Shown here in pieces: positions 27,948 to 35,390 of a stretch of 64,000 nt of DNA. The number at the start of each line of letters is the position of its first letter. Position 1 is the first letter of the stretch. A program made the position numbers and the translations under genes. Under the pieces are notes generated by a model. The model had not been told where the DNA came from. It searched no databases and saw nothing but the letters and a program-made list of their open reading frames with translations. This stretch comes from an uncultured Trueperaceae bacterium (GTDB lineage Bacteria > Deinococcota > Deinococci > Deinococcales > Trueperaceae): NCBI GenBank assembly GCA_937873495.1, contig CALMXZ010000007.1:112501-176500 (forward strand). Direction: 5' to 3'.

Positions 27948-28668
27948 TTTGGGCGCCGGCGGCCAGCCGCCGCAACAGCCCGCGCACCACGCTCTCGGCG
28001 CGCTCGGCGGCGACGACCGTGAACGCCCTGAAGTCGACGCTGGCCGAGTGGTCGGCCGTATCCGAGATGCTCCTGATGATGACGAACGGCACGCCCCAGC
28101 GGGCGCAGACCTGCGCCACGGCCGCCCCCTCCATCTCGGCGCACGCGGCGCCGAAGGCCTCCCGCAACTGCCGCACGCGCGCGGGGTCGGACACGAAGGC
28201 GTCGCCTGACGCGACGCGACCCTCGACGACCCGCACGCCGACCAGCTCGCGCGCCGCCGCCAGCGCCGCCGCGCGCAGGGCGGGGTCGGCCTCCCAGGCC
28301 TTCCCTACCCCCGGCACCTCGCCCGGCTCGTAGCCGAGGCTGGTGACGTCGACGTCGTGCTGCACGGCGTCCGAACTCACGACCACGTCGCCGATGCGAA
28401 GGGCGGCTGCGACCGCGCCCGCCACGCCGGTGAACACGACGCGTTCGGCCCCCACGCTCAGGAGCGCCTGCGTGAGCGCGGCGGCGTTGACCTTGCCGAT
28501 GCCGCACTCGGCGAGCAGGACCGGCACGCCCTCCAGCGATCCGCTCTCCCACGCGAACGGCCCGGAGCGGGCGGCCGCCGGAGCGGAGAGGCGGGCGCGC
28601 AGCCGCGCGACTTCCTCGGCCATGGCGCCGATCACCGCCGTAGGGCGGCGGGCGGTCTCAGCCGGCAT
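27940..28668 (-). CDS. mtnN: 5'-methylthioadenosine/S-adenosylhomocysteine nucleosidase
   Basis: A 242-residue PNP-fold hydrolase that cleaves adenine from MTA and SAH. Landmarks are AVIGAMAEEVARL with the catalytic Glu, ECGIGKVNAAALTQAL, VFTGVAGAV, GDVVVSSDAVQHDVDVTSLG, the EMEGAAVAQVC ribose-binding Met-Glu pair and RSISDTAD with the catalytic Asp. It follows the membrane-protein gene by three bases on the same strand. Confidence 0.92.
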   Translation of the reverse strand: MPAETARRPTAVIGAMAEEVARLRARLSAPAAARSGPFAWESGSLEGVPVLLAECGIGKVNAAALTQALLSVGAERVVFTGVAGAVAAALRIGDVVVSSDAVQHDVDVTSLGYEPGEVPGVGKAWEADPALRAAALAAARELVGVRVVEGRVASGDAFVSDPARVRQLREAFGAACAEMEGAAVAQVCARWGVPFVIIRSISDTADHSASVDFRAFTVVAAERAESVVRGLLRRLAAGAQTP

Positions 28669-28671
28669 CGG

Positions 28672-29265
28672 TCAGCGGCGCGGTGCGGGCGGCGCGGCGT
28701 AGAAGACGAGGCGACCGAGGTAGGCACCGGCCACCACGCCCGCGGCCCCGACGCCGACGAGCAGAAGGAAGTTGAGGTCGAAGCCGGCGTTAGGCCCGAA
28801 GAGCCGCGTGGCGAGCATGCCGAGCGCGAGGGCGAGGCCCGTGATGAGCGTGAAGGTCAAGGCGTTGCTGCGCCCTTGGCGGAGCTGGAACAGCACCGAG
28901 AAGTAGCCGAACAGCAGGAAGAAGCCCGCCCCGGTGAGGCTCGTGCCGACGGTGCTCTCCGTCGGAGGCACCGCCGCCTGCAGGACGATGAAGAAGACGG
29001 TGGCGATCATCAGCGCGCCGGAGAAGCGCCCGGGCAGGCGCTTGCGCTGCTCGGGAGTCAAGGATTTGACGTTCACGGTCTTCAGGTCGGGCGCGGCTTC
29101 GCCACCGGCTCGCGAGCCCGCCTTGGCCCCGCCCTTGGCGGACCTCGCACCGCGCTGGGCCCTGAGCGCGGCCAGCCGCGCGCGGCGCTCCTGGCGCCTC
29201 CGGTCCTTCTCCTTGGCGGCCTTCTCGTCGAGCTTCGCCTGCGCCCTGCGCAGCTGTCGGTTCAT
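28672..29265 (-). CDS. Hypothetical membrane protein with basic coiled N-terminus
   Basis: 197 residues: a very basic, charged N-terminal third (KLDEKAAKEKDRRRQERRAR) followed by four hydrophobic helices. No family is recognised. ATG 29265 lies six bases after TATGCT (29272-29277), a leaderless arrangement. The mtnN gene starts immediately after it, so the two are one transcript. Confidence 0.7.
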   Translation of the reverse strand: MNRQLRRAQAKLDEKAAKEKDRRRQERRARLAALRAQRGARSAKGGAKAGSRAGGEAAPDLKTVNVKSLTPEQRKRLPGRFSGALMIATVFFIVLQAAVPPTESTVGTSLTGAGFFLLFGYFSVLFQLRQGRSNALTFTLITGLALALGMLATRLFGPNAGFDLNFLLLVGVGAAGVVAGAYLGRLVFYAAPPAPRR

Positions 29266-29271
29266 GCGGGT

Positions 29272-29277
29272 AGCATA
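29272..29277 (-). promoter_or_regulatory. -10 element TATGCT of the membrane protein-mtnN transcript
   Basis: Six bases separate the hexamer from ATG 29265. It should drive the membrane-protein gene and mtnN. Confidence 0.5.
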
Positions 29278-29339
29278 ACCGGCCCACCTTCCGGCCCGCG
29301 ATCCTCGCCCGGCGGAGCCGTGCTAGGCTCGCGCAACCG

Positions 29340-30548
29340 ATGACGGACGCCCTCCTGAGCTTGATCGCACGACGCTTCGGGACGCCGACCTACGTCTACG
29401 ACCTCGACGTCGTCGACGCGCAGGTCGCGCGCCTACGAACCGCGTTCCCCTTCGCCGACCTCCGCTACGCCGTGAAGGCGAACGCCAACGGCGCGCTGCT
29501 GCGGCACCTCGTGGCGCTCGGAGTCGGCGCCGAGGCCCTGACGGAGGGAGAACTGGAACGCGCGCTGCGCGCCGGCTTCCAGCCGGTGCAGGTCGTCCTC
29601 GGCGGCCCCGGCCACACGCCGGGCCTGGCGCGCAGAGCGGCCGAGACGGGCGTCGGCCTCGTCAGCCTCGATTCCGTCGGGGCCTGGCGGGTCTGGCGCG
29701 GCACCGAGGCTCCCGACACGCGCTTCCTCGTGCGCGTCAACCCGGGCTTCGACCCCCATACGCACGAACACCTGGCCACAGCGGCGGCCACCTCCAAGTT
29801 CGGCGAGCCGACCGACGCGGCGCTCGCCGTCGCCCGCGAGGTGGCCGCGACCGGCCGCTTCGCCGGCTTCCACGTCCACGCCGGCTCGATGCTCGACGAC
29901 GAGGCGGTGGCCGGCCTGGTGGTCGCCGCCCTCGAGCCGCTCTACGCCGAGTTCCCCGACGCCGAGCTCGTCGACTTCGGGGGTGGACTCGCGGTGCCGC
30001 GCCCGCCCCTCGCGAGCTTCGCGGCTGCCTACGAGCGGTTCGTCCAGCGCTCCGGCAAGCGCGTGCTGCTCGAGCCGGGCCGCTTCGTGATCGCCGAGGC
30101 AGGCACGCTCCTTACGCGCGTGCTGCACGTCAAGAAGGGCGCGAGGCGGCACGTCATCGCCGACGCGGGCATGGCCGACCTCCTTAGGCCGGCGCTCTAC
30201 GGCGCCAGCCACCCGGTACGCCTGGTGGCGGGCGACGGCGACCCGGCGGGCGACGGCCGCGCCGCCGACGCGGGCGGGCGTGGCGGCGGCGAACCCGGTC
30301 TGCCGACGGACGTCGACGGGCCGCTGTGCGAGAACGCCGACCGTCTCGGCCAGGACGTCGAGCTGCCCGCGGTCGAAACAGGCGACCTCCTGGCGGTAGG
30401 GACCGCCGGCGCCTACGGCTTCGCCATGGCGTCGAACTACGCCGGGAGCCTGCGCCCCGCCGAGGTCGTGGTGCGCGCGGGCGAGGCGCGCCTAGTGCGC
30501 AGGCGGGAACGGCCGGAGGACCTCTGGCGGCTGGAAGAGGAAGTCTAG
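29340..30548 (+). CDS. lysA: Diaminopimelate decarboxylase
   Basis: Last step of lysine synthesis, meso-DAP to L-lysine plus CO2. The 402-residue PLP enzyme has the PLP-lysine motif LRYAVKANANGALLRHL, VVLGGPGHTPG, VNPGFDPHTHEHLATAAATSKFG, FHVHAGSM, VDFGGGLAVP, LEPGRFVIAEAG and AGSLRP near the end. A Gly/Asp-rich insert (DPAGDGRAADAGGRGGGEPG) precedes the conserved VDGPLCENAD; it is longer than usual. TAGGCT lies ten bases before the ATG. Confidence 0.92.
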   Translation: MTDALLSLIARRFGTPTYVYDLDVVDAQVARLRTAFPFADLRYAVKANANGALLRHLVALGVGAEALTEGELERALRAGFQPVQVVLGGPGHTPGLARRAAETGVGLVSLDSVGAWRVWRGTEAPDTRFLVRVNPGFDPHTHEHLATAAATSKFGEPTDAALAVAREVAATGRFAGFHVHAGSMLDDEAVAGLVVAALEPLYAEFPDAELVDFGGGLAVPRPPLASFAAAYERFVQRSGKRVLLEPGRFVIAEAGTLLTRVLHVKKGARRHVIADAGMADLLRPALYGASHPVRLVAGDGDPAGDGRAADAGGRGGGEPGLPTDVDGPLCENADRLGQDVELPAVETGDLLAVGTAGAYGFAMASNYAGSLRPAEVVVRAGEARLVRRRERPEDLWRLEEEV

Positions 30549-30628
30549 GAGCGCCCCAGGGCCTGGCCGCCGGCCGGAGAGCGGTACGCGGCCGACCGGA
30601 CAGCACGACCGGCGCGTGGTCCCGGCGC

Positions 30629-30674
30629 TAGACTCGGAGCATGGGACCGCACCGACTCAACCCGGATCTAGGCT
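30629..30674 (+). promoter_or_regulatory. Two tandem -10 elements (TAGACT, TAGGCT) before the aldehyde dehydrogenase gene
   Basis: TAGACT (30629-30634) is followed after six bases by ATG 30641. TAGGCT (30669-30674) is followed after seven bases by ATG 30682. The two units are similar (CTAGACTCGGAGCATG against CTAGGCTCGGCGGCATG), as if one arose from the other. Confidence 0.5.
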
Positions 30675-30685
30675 CGGCGGCATGA
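30641..30685 (+). CDS. Candidate 14-residue upstream ORF coupled to the aldehyde dehydrogenase
   Basis: ATG 30641 begins MGPHRLNPDLGSAA and its TGA overlaps the dehydrogenase ATG (ATGA at 30682-30685). It starts exactly where a leaderless transcript from TAGACT would start. Either a short leader peptide with translational coupling or a chance ORF in an alternative longer transcript. Confidence 0.35.
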   Translation: MGPHRLNPDLGSAA

Positions 30686-32121
30686 AGACCATCGCCGACG
30701 TCACCGCCAAGTACCTCACCGACGACTGGCACGCCGCGACGAAGACCTTCGAGGTCGTCGAACCGGCAGCGGGCACGACGCTCGCCAGCGTCGCGGACTG
30801 CGACGCGCAGACGGCCAATCGGGCGGCGGACGTGGCGTGGGCGGCCTTCGAGCGGTGGCGAGCCACGAGCGCGTTCGAGCGCTCCGACGTTCTCGCCCGC
30901 TGGCACGACCTGATCATCGAGAACTCGGAGGCGCTGGCCACGACGATGACGCGGGAGATGGGCAAGCCCCTCAAGGAGTCTCGCGGGGAGGTCAAGTACG
31001 CCGCGGGCTTCGTCAGGTGGTACGCCGAGGAGGCCAAGCGCGTCTACGGCGACCTCTTCCCCGCGCAGGATCCGACCAAGCGCCTGCTCGCCGTGCCCCA
31101 GCCCGTGGGGCCGGCCTTCGCCATCACGCCGTGGAACTTCCCGCTGGCCATGGTCACGCGCAAGGCGGCACCGGCGCTCGCCGCCGGCTGCACGTTCGTG
31201 CTCAAGCCCGCCGAGCAGTCGCCCGTCTCCGCGCTCCTCCTCGCCGACCTGTGGCTGGAGGCCGGCGGCCCGGCCGGCACGCTCCAGGTGCTGCCGACCT
31301 CCGACCCGGCGCCCCTCTCCACGGCGCTCATCCATGACCCGCGCATCCGCAAGCTGACCTTCACGGGCTCGACGGAGGTCGGACGCCTCCTCTACGCCCA
31401 GGCGGCCGCCACGGTGAAGCGCATCTCGCTCGAACTCGGGGGCCACGCACCGTTCCTCGTCTTCGCGGACGCCGACCTCGACAACGCGGTCGCGCAGGTC
31501 ATGGCCAGCAAGTTCCGCAACGCCGGGCAGACATGCGTCTGCGCCAACCGGATCTACGTCCACTCATCGATATCCGAGGAGTTCACCGAGCGCTACGCGG
31601 CCGCGGCCGCGCGCCTCGTGGTCGGCGACCCGTTGGACGCCGACACCGACGTCGGCCCGCTCGTCGACGCTCAGGCGGTCGCGAAGGTCGAGCGGCACGT
31701 GGCGGAGGCCGTCGGCGGTGGCGCGCGGGTCGTCACCGGCGGCGAGCGGCTCGGCGGGCTCTACTACGCCCCCACCGTCCTGGCGGGCGTGAGACGCGAC
31801 GCGCTGATCATGCGCGAGGAGACGTTCGGCCCGGTGGCACCGCTCGTGTCCTTCGATACCGAGGATGAGGCCGTGAGGCTCGCCAACGACACGCCCTTCG
31901 GTCTGGCTGCCTACCTGTACACGCGCGATCTCGGACGCGCCTTCCGCGTCTCGGAGGCGCTGGAGTACGGCATCGTCGGCGTCAACGACGGCGTACCGTC
32001 CGCGCCGTACGCGCCCTTCGGCGGTGTGAAGCAGTCCGGCATCGGGCGCGAGGGCGGCCCGTGGGGCATCCAGGAGTACCTGAACCTCAAGTACGTGGCC
32101 ATGGGGCTCGGGAAGGCTTGA
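30682..32121 (+). CDS. NAD(P)-dependent aldehyde dehydrogenase, succinate-semialdehyde dehydrogenase type
   Basis: The 479-residue protein carries AITPWNFPLAMVTRKAAPAL, the general base Glu in LELGGHAPFLVF and the catalytic Cys in FRNAGQTCVCANRIYVH. The CVCANR sequence and the ending SGIGREGGPWGIQEYLNLKY are typical of GabD-type succinate-semialdehyde dehydrogenases. ATG 30682 follows TAGGCT by seven bases. A small gene overlaps or closely follows its stop. The physiological aldehyde is inferred from motifs only. Confidence 0.88.
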   Translation: MKTIADVTAKYLTDDWHAATKTFEVVEPAAGTTLASVADCDAQTANRAADVAWAAFERWRATSAFERSDVLARWHDLIIENSEALATTMTREMGKPLKESRGEVKYAAGFVRWYAEEAKRVYGDLFPAQDPTKRLLAVPQPVGPAFAITPWNFPLAMVTRKAAPALAAGCTFVLKPAEQSPVSALLLADLWLEAGGPAGTLQVLPTSDPAPLSTALIHDPRIRKLTFTGSTEVGRLLYAQAAATVKRISLELGGHAPFLVFADADLDNAVAQVMASKFRNAGQTCVCANRIYVHSSISEEFTERYAAAAARLVVGDPLDADTDVGPLVDAQAVAKVERHVAEAVGGGARVVTGGERLGGLYYAPTVLAGVRRDALIMREETFGPVAPLVSFDTEDEAVRLANDTPFGLAAYLYTRDLGRAFRVSEALEYGIVGVNDGVPSAPYAPFGGVKQSGIGREGGPWGIQEYLNLKYVAMGLGKA

Positions 32122-32150
32122 CCGGCCCCGAGGCGCCGACCGCCGAGGCC

Positions 32151-32489
32151 ATGGCGCTGCTCACGGGGTTGGCCGCGGCGGTGGGCGGCGGCGCGGAGAC
32201 GGCCGCCCGCTTCCACGCCTGTGCCTCCGACCGAATGCGCGGCGCGCTCGGCGGTGAGGCGCACTTCCTCCGCGCCTTCGGCAACGAGCGCTTCGCGCCG
32301 CTCGCGCACGGCCGGGCCGCCACGCTCTCCGAGGTCAAGCAGATCGGCGAGAGCGCCAGGGCGAGCCTCGCGGTGGAGACCGACGCAGGCACCGCGACGT
32401 TCGTCGTGGCCGTGGCGAAGGCGCGCTTCGGGCCGCGCGCGGGCACGTGGTGCCTCAGCGGCGTGGCGCGCGAAGGCATCGACCTGTGA
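32151..32489 (+). CDS. Hypothetical small protein downstream of the aldehyde dehydrogenase
   Basis: 112 residues from ATG 32151, or 123 from TTG 32118, which overlaps the preceding stop. It reads ARFHACASDRMRGALGGEAHF, then SEVKQIGESARASLAVETDA and AGTWCLSGVAREGI, a pattern reminiscent of small SnoaL/DUF4864-like proteins, but the similarity is weak. It is probably in the same transcript as the dehydrogenase. Confidence 0.55.
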   Translation: MALLTGLAAAVGGGAETAARFHACASDRMRGALGGEAHFLRAFGNERFAPLAHGRAATLSEVKQIGESARASLAVETDAGTATFVVAVAKARFGPRAGTWCLSGVAREGIDL

Positions 32490-32507
32490 CGGCCGGGCGG
32501 GCGCGGA

Positions 32508-32552
32508 CGGAGCGGGAGCCGACGGCGCCCCGGCACGCCGGCTCCCGCTCCG
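32508..32552. terminator. Strong hairpin between convergent genes
   Basis: Arms CGGAGCGGGAGCCG (32508-32521) and CGGCTCCCGCTCCG (32539-32552) are perfect 14-base complements around a 17-base loop, located between two convergent stop codons. There is no U-tract, but the position suggests a bidirectional terminator or RNase barrier. Confidence 0.6.
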
Positions 32553-32576
32553 CCCGGCGCGCCGTGTTCCGCCCGG

Positions 32577-33134
32577 CTACTTCGGCCGCACGTCCAGCGT
32601 CGCGGCCAGCGGCACGCTCTTGCCCGAGCGCACCTGCAGCGTGGCGCGCAGCCGGTACGGACCGGGGATCAGGTCGCTCGGCACGACCACCTTCACCACC
32701 GACCACAGCGAGTAGTCCGTCCTGGTGGTGTTGAACGACTCGCTACGCGAGTTGCGCTGCTCCACCATCACGCTGCTGAGGTTCACTTGCCAACCGTCGG
32801 CCACGCGCGCGTCGAGCAGGCCGAACATGCCGCTCGCGTCGCCGCGGGAAGCGTTGTAGCCGGACGGCACCCACAAGGTGACCTTCAGGTCCTTCGCCGC
32901 CAGGTCGAACTGTGCGAGCGAATGGTCGAAGCGCAGGTAGTAGGTCTGGCCTTGCTCGACCGGGATGGCGGCCCCGCCCACGAGGATGGGCGCGGCGCTG
33001 GAGCCGTTGGCCGCCGGCGCGCATGCCGAGACGACGAGCGCAAGCGCGAGGCAAGCGAGGGCGAAGGTGTACGGGCGGCCGGCCCGCGGGCCGGCCGTGC
33101 GGTGGACCGTTGGGGTGAAGCCGGGGAGCGTCAT
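32577..33134 (-). CDS. Hypothetical lipoprotein
   Basis: 185 residues with a lipobox (ALALVVSAC) at about residue 37 and a beta-rich mature part (YYLRFDHSLAQFDLAAKDLK, VVPSDLIPGPYRLRATLQVR). No family is recognised; the C-terminal part resembles an immunoglobulin-like fold by pattern only. ATG 33134 follows TAGCCT (33141-33146) by six bases. It is divergent from the COG2345-type regulator. Confidence 0.65.
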   Translation of the reverse strand: MTLPGFTPTVHRTAGPRAGRPYTFALACLALALVVSACAPAANGSSAAPILVGGAAIPVEQGQTYYLRFDHSLAQFDLAAKDLKVTLWVPSGYNASRGDASGMFGLLDARVADGWQVNLSSVMVEQRNSRSESFNTTRTDYSLWSVVKVVVPSDLIPGPYRLRATLQVRSGKSVPLAATLDVRPK

Positions 33135-33140
33135 GGCCCG

Positions 33141-33146
33141 AGGCTA
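33141..33146 (-). promoter_or_regulatory. -10 element TAGCCT of the lipoprotein gene (leaderless)
   Basis: Six bases separate the hexamer from ATG 33134. Confidence 0.4.
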
Positions 33147-33267
33147 CCAGAGGCTGATGAGCGCGTACCCTTACGTACACCGCGCCGACATGCGGACAAG
33201 CGCACATGCCATGATGCCCCGGAAGGCACGCGGTGCCACTCGCCCCGACCAGGCGCGCACGAGGACG

Positions 33268-33912
33268 ATGGACCAGACCGACTCCCGCAGGATCCCTACG
33301 AACCGCCACCTCTCCGAGGCCCGCTGGCGGCTCCTCGGCGAGGTCCTGCGCCACCGCGACCGCGGCCAGACGGTCGAGGAGCTGGCGGAGGCGCTGGCGG
33401 TGTCGCGCAACGCCGTGCAGCAGCACGTCACCTCGCTAGAGCGCGACGGCCTCCTCCGCGTACTTGGGCGTCGCACCACCGGCGGGCGGCCCGGGCGCGC
33501 GTTCACGCTGACCGACGCCGCCCTCGAGCTCTTCCCGCGGAGCTACGCGAGGCTGGCCGACGACATGCTGCGCAACGTGCGCGAGCTGTTCGGCGAGAGC
33601 GGCCTCGACCGGGTGCTCGTGAAGATGGCCGACGAACTCGCCGACGAGCTCGAACCGAGGCTGGCGGGCAAGAAGGGCGCCGAGCGGATCGCCGAGGTGG
33701 CGACCATCCTCCACGAGCTCGGCTACGAGGCGTCCGTCGACGACGGAGGCCGGTTGCGCGCGGCCAACTGCGTGTTCCACCAGCTCGCGCGCTCCAGCCA
33801 GGCGGTGTGCCGCTACGACCAGGTCCTGCTCCAACGGCTGCTCGGCGACGACGTCAGGCAGCTCGCCTGCATCACGGAGGGCACCGCGGCCTGCGTGTTC
33901 GCCATGAAGTAG
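33268..33912 (+). CDS. SufR-like (COG2345) winged-helix regulator with C-terminal cysteines
   Basis: A 214-residue regulator: winged helix at about residues 15-75 (TVEELAEALAVSRNAVQQHV, TSLERDGLLRVLGRRTTGGR) and a C-terminal domain with cysteines spaced C-x12-C-x19-C-x7-C (starting NCVFHQLARSSQAVC). Proteins of this type include the Fe-S cluster sensor SufR, so a redox or Fe-S ligand is plausible. ATG 33268 is chosen with GAGG upstream; longer in-frame starts exist. A class-V aminotransferase related to cysteine desulfurases lies 1.5 kb downstream, but no suf operon is seen here. Confidence 0.8.
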   Translation: MDQTDSRRIPTNRHLSEARWRLLGEVLRHRDRGQTVEELAEALAVSRNAVQQHVTSLERDGLLRVLGRRTTGGRPGRAFTLTDAALELFPRSYARLADDMLRNVRELFGESGLDRVLVKMADELADELEPRLAGKKGAERIAEVATILHELGYEASVDDGGRLRAANCVFHQLARSSQAVCRYDQVLLQRLLGDDVRQLACITEGTAACVFAMK

Positions 33913-33972
33913 GCCCGTAAGGCGGACCCGCCCCGCGCCAGGTTCGCCGTAGCGGTTGTACAGTTCTCGCCA

Positions 33973-35292
33973 GTGACAGAAGCCGGCCAGCCCGTCCGCA
34001 TCGGTGAGGTCTTCAGGGTCTGGCTACCGCTCGCCGCCAGCTGGTTGGTCATGGCCATGGAGCTGCCGGCCGTCAGCGCCATCATGACGCGCCTCGCCGA
34101 CCCGGAGCTGCACCTCGCGGCTTACGGCGGCGTGGTCCTGCCCGTCGCGCTGATCGTCGAGGCCCCGGTGATGATGCTGTTGGCCGCCAGCGTCGCCTTG
34201 GCCAAGGACCGGGCCTCCTACAGGCTCATCTACCGCTTCATGATGACGCTCGGGGCAGGGCTGACGGTGCTGCACGCCGCGCTGGCGTTCACGCCCCTGT
34301 TCGACCTGGTCGTCGTGCCGCTGCTCGGACCGCCCCCGAGCGTAGTCGAGCCGGCCAGGTTGGGCTTCCGGCTGCTGCTGCCCTGGACGTGGGCCATCGC
34401 CTACCGACGGTTCCATCAGGGGCTACTGATCCGGTTCGGACGCTCGCACCAGGTCACCATCGGGACCGCGCTACGCCTCGTGACCGTCGTGGGCGCCGCG
34501 GCCGTCCTCGGCTTCGCCCTTGGCGCCCAGGGCGTGGTCACCGCGGCGGCGGCGATCATCATCGGCGTGATCGTGGAGGCGCTCTACTCCGGCTTAGCCG
34601 CCCTGGCGGTCGTGCGAACGCAGCTCAGGCACGCGGCCGTCGCGACCCCGCCCCTCACCATCAGGTCCTTCCTGACCTTCTACTTCCCGCTCCTCCTCAC
34701 GAGCCTCCTGTCGCTGCTCGTGCAGCCGATCGGCAGCGCGGCGCTGGCGAGGATGCCGGAGGCACTGGCCTCGCTCGCCGTGTGGCCCGTCGTGAACGGT
34801 CTCCTGTTCATGCTGCGGTCGGTGGCGTTCGCCCTCAACGAGGTCGTCGTCGCGCTCCTCGACCGGCCCGGCGCCTACCGCACGCTGCGGCGCTTCGCGT
34901 GGCTGCTGGCCGGCACGCTCATGCTGATCACCCTGGCGGTCGCGTTCACGCCGCTCTCGCGCGTCTGGTTCGTGACCGTCTCCGGCCTCACGCCACCCCT
35001 GGCCGCACTGGCGAGCGTCGGGTTCGCCTGGGCGCTCCTGTGGCCGGCGCTCGACGCCTTCCGCAACCTCCTCCAAGGCGTGGCCGTGCACGCCAAGCGC
35101 ACGCCCGTCATCAGCTCGGCGACGATCGTGTTCCTCGTCGTCAGCGCCGCCCTACTGCTCGCCGGCATCCTGACGCAAAGCTTCCCCGCCCTGCCCGTCG
35201 CCATGGTCGCGTTCGTCACCGCCACGGCGGCGCAGGTGGCTTGGTTGGCCGTGAAGGTGCGCGGCGAAGCCGCGGCCTTGGCGCGGCGCTGA
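33973..35292 (+). CDS. MATE/MOP-superfamily-like multi-pass transporter
   Basis: The 439-residue protein has about 12 hydrophobic helices in two similar halves, each starting with an amphipathic segment (VRIGEVFRVWLPLAASWLVM; LTIRSFLTFYFPLLLTSLLS). That repeat is typical of the MOP superfamily (MATE and ANK-like exporters). GTG 33973 lies eight bases after TACAGT (33959-33964). It lies 60 bases after the regulator gene on the same strand. The substrate is unknown. Confidence 0.7.
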   Translation: MTEAGQPVRIGEVFRVWLPLAASWLVMAMELPAVSAIMTRLADPELHLAAYGGVVLPVALIVEAPVMMLLAASVALAKDRASYRLIYRFMMTLGAGLTVLHAALAFTPLFDLVVVPLLGPPPSVVEPARLGFRLLLPWTWAIAYRRFHQGLLIRFGRSHQVTIGTALRLVTVVGAAAVLGFALGAQGVVTAAAAIIIGVIVEALYSGLAALAVVRTQLRHAAVATPPLTIRSFLTFYFPLLLTSLLSLLVQPIGSAALARMPEALASLAVWPVVNGLLFMLRSVAFALNEVVVALLDRPGAYRTLRRFAWLLAGTLMLITLAVAFTPLSRVWFVTVSGLTPPLAALASVGFAWALLWPALDAFRNLLQGVAVHAKRTPVISSATIVFLVVSAALLLAGILTQSFPALPVAMVAFVTATAAQVAWLAVKVRGEAAALARR

Positions 35293-35390
35293 CGGGCCAC
35301 GCGCAGGCACCTCGGATGCGTGAGGCCCCAGGGGGCTGCGTTCCCGTTCCAGGCGCGGACGCGCGGAGCGCGCGCTCGAAGCGACAGCGG

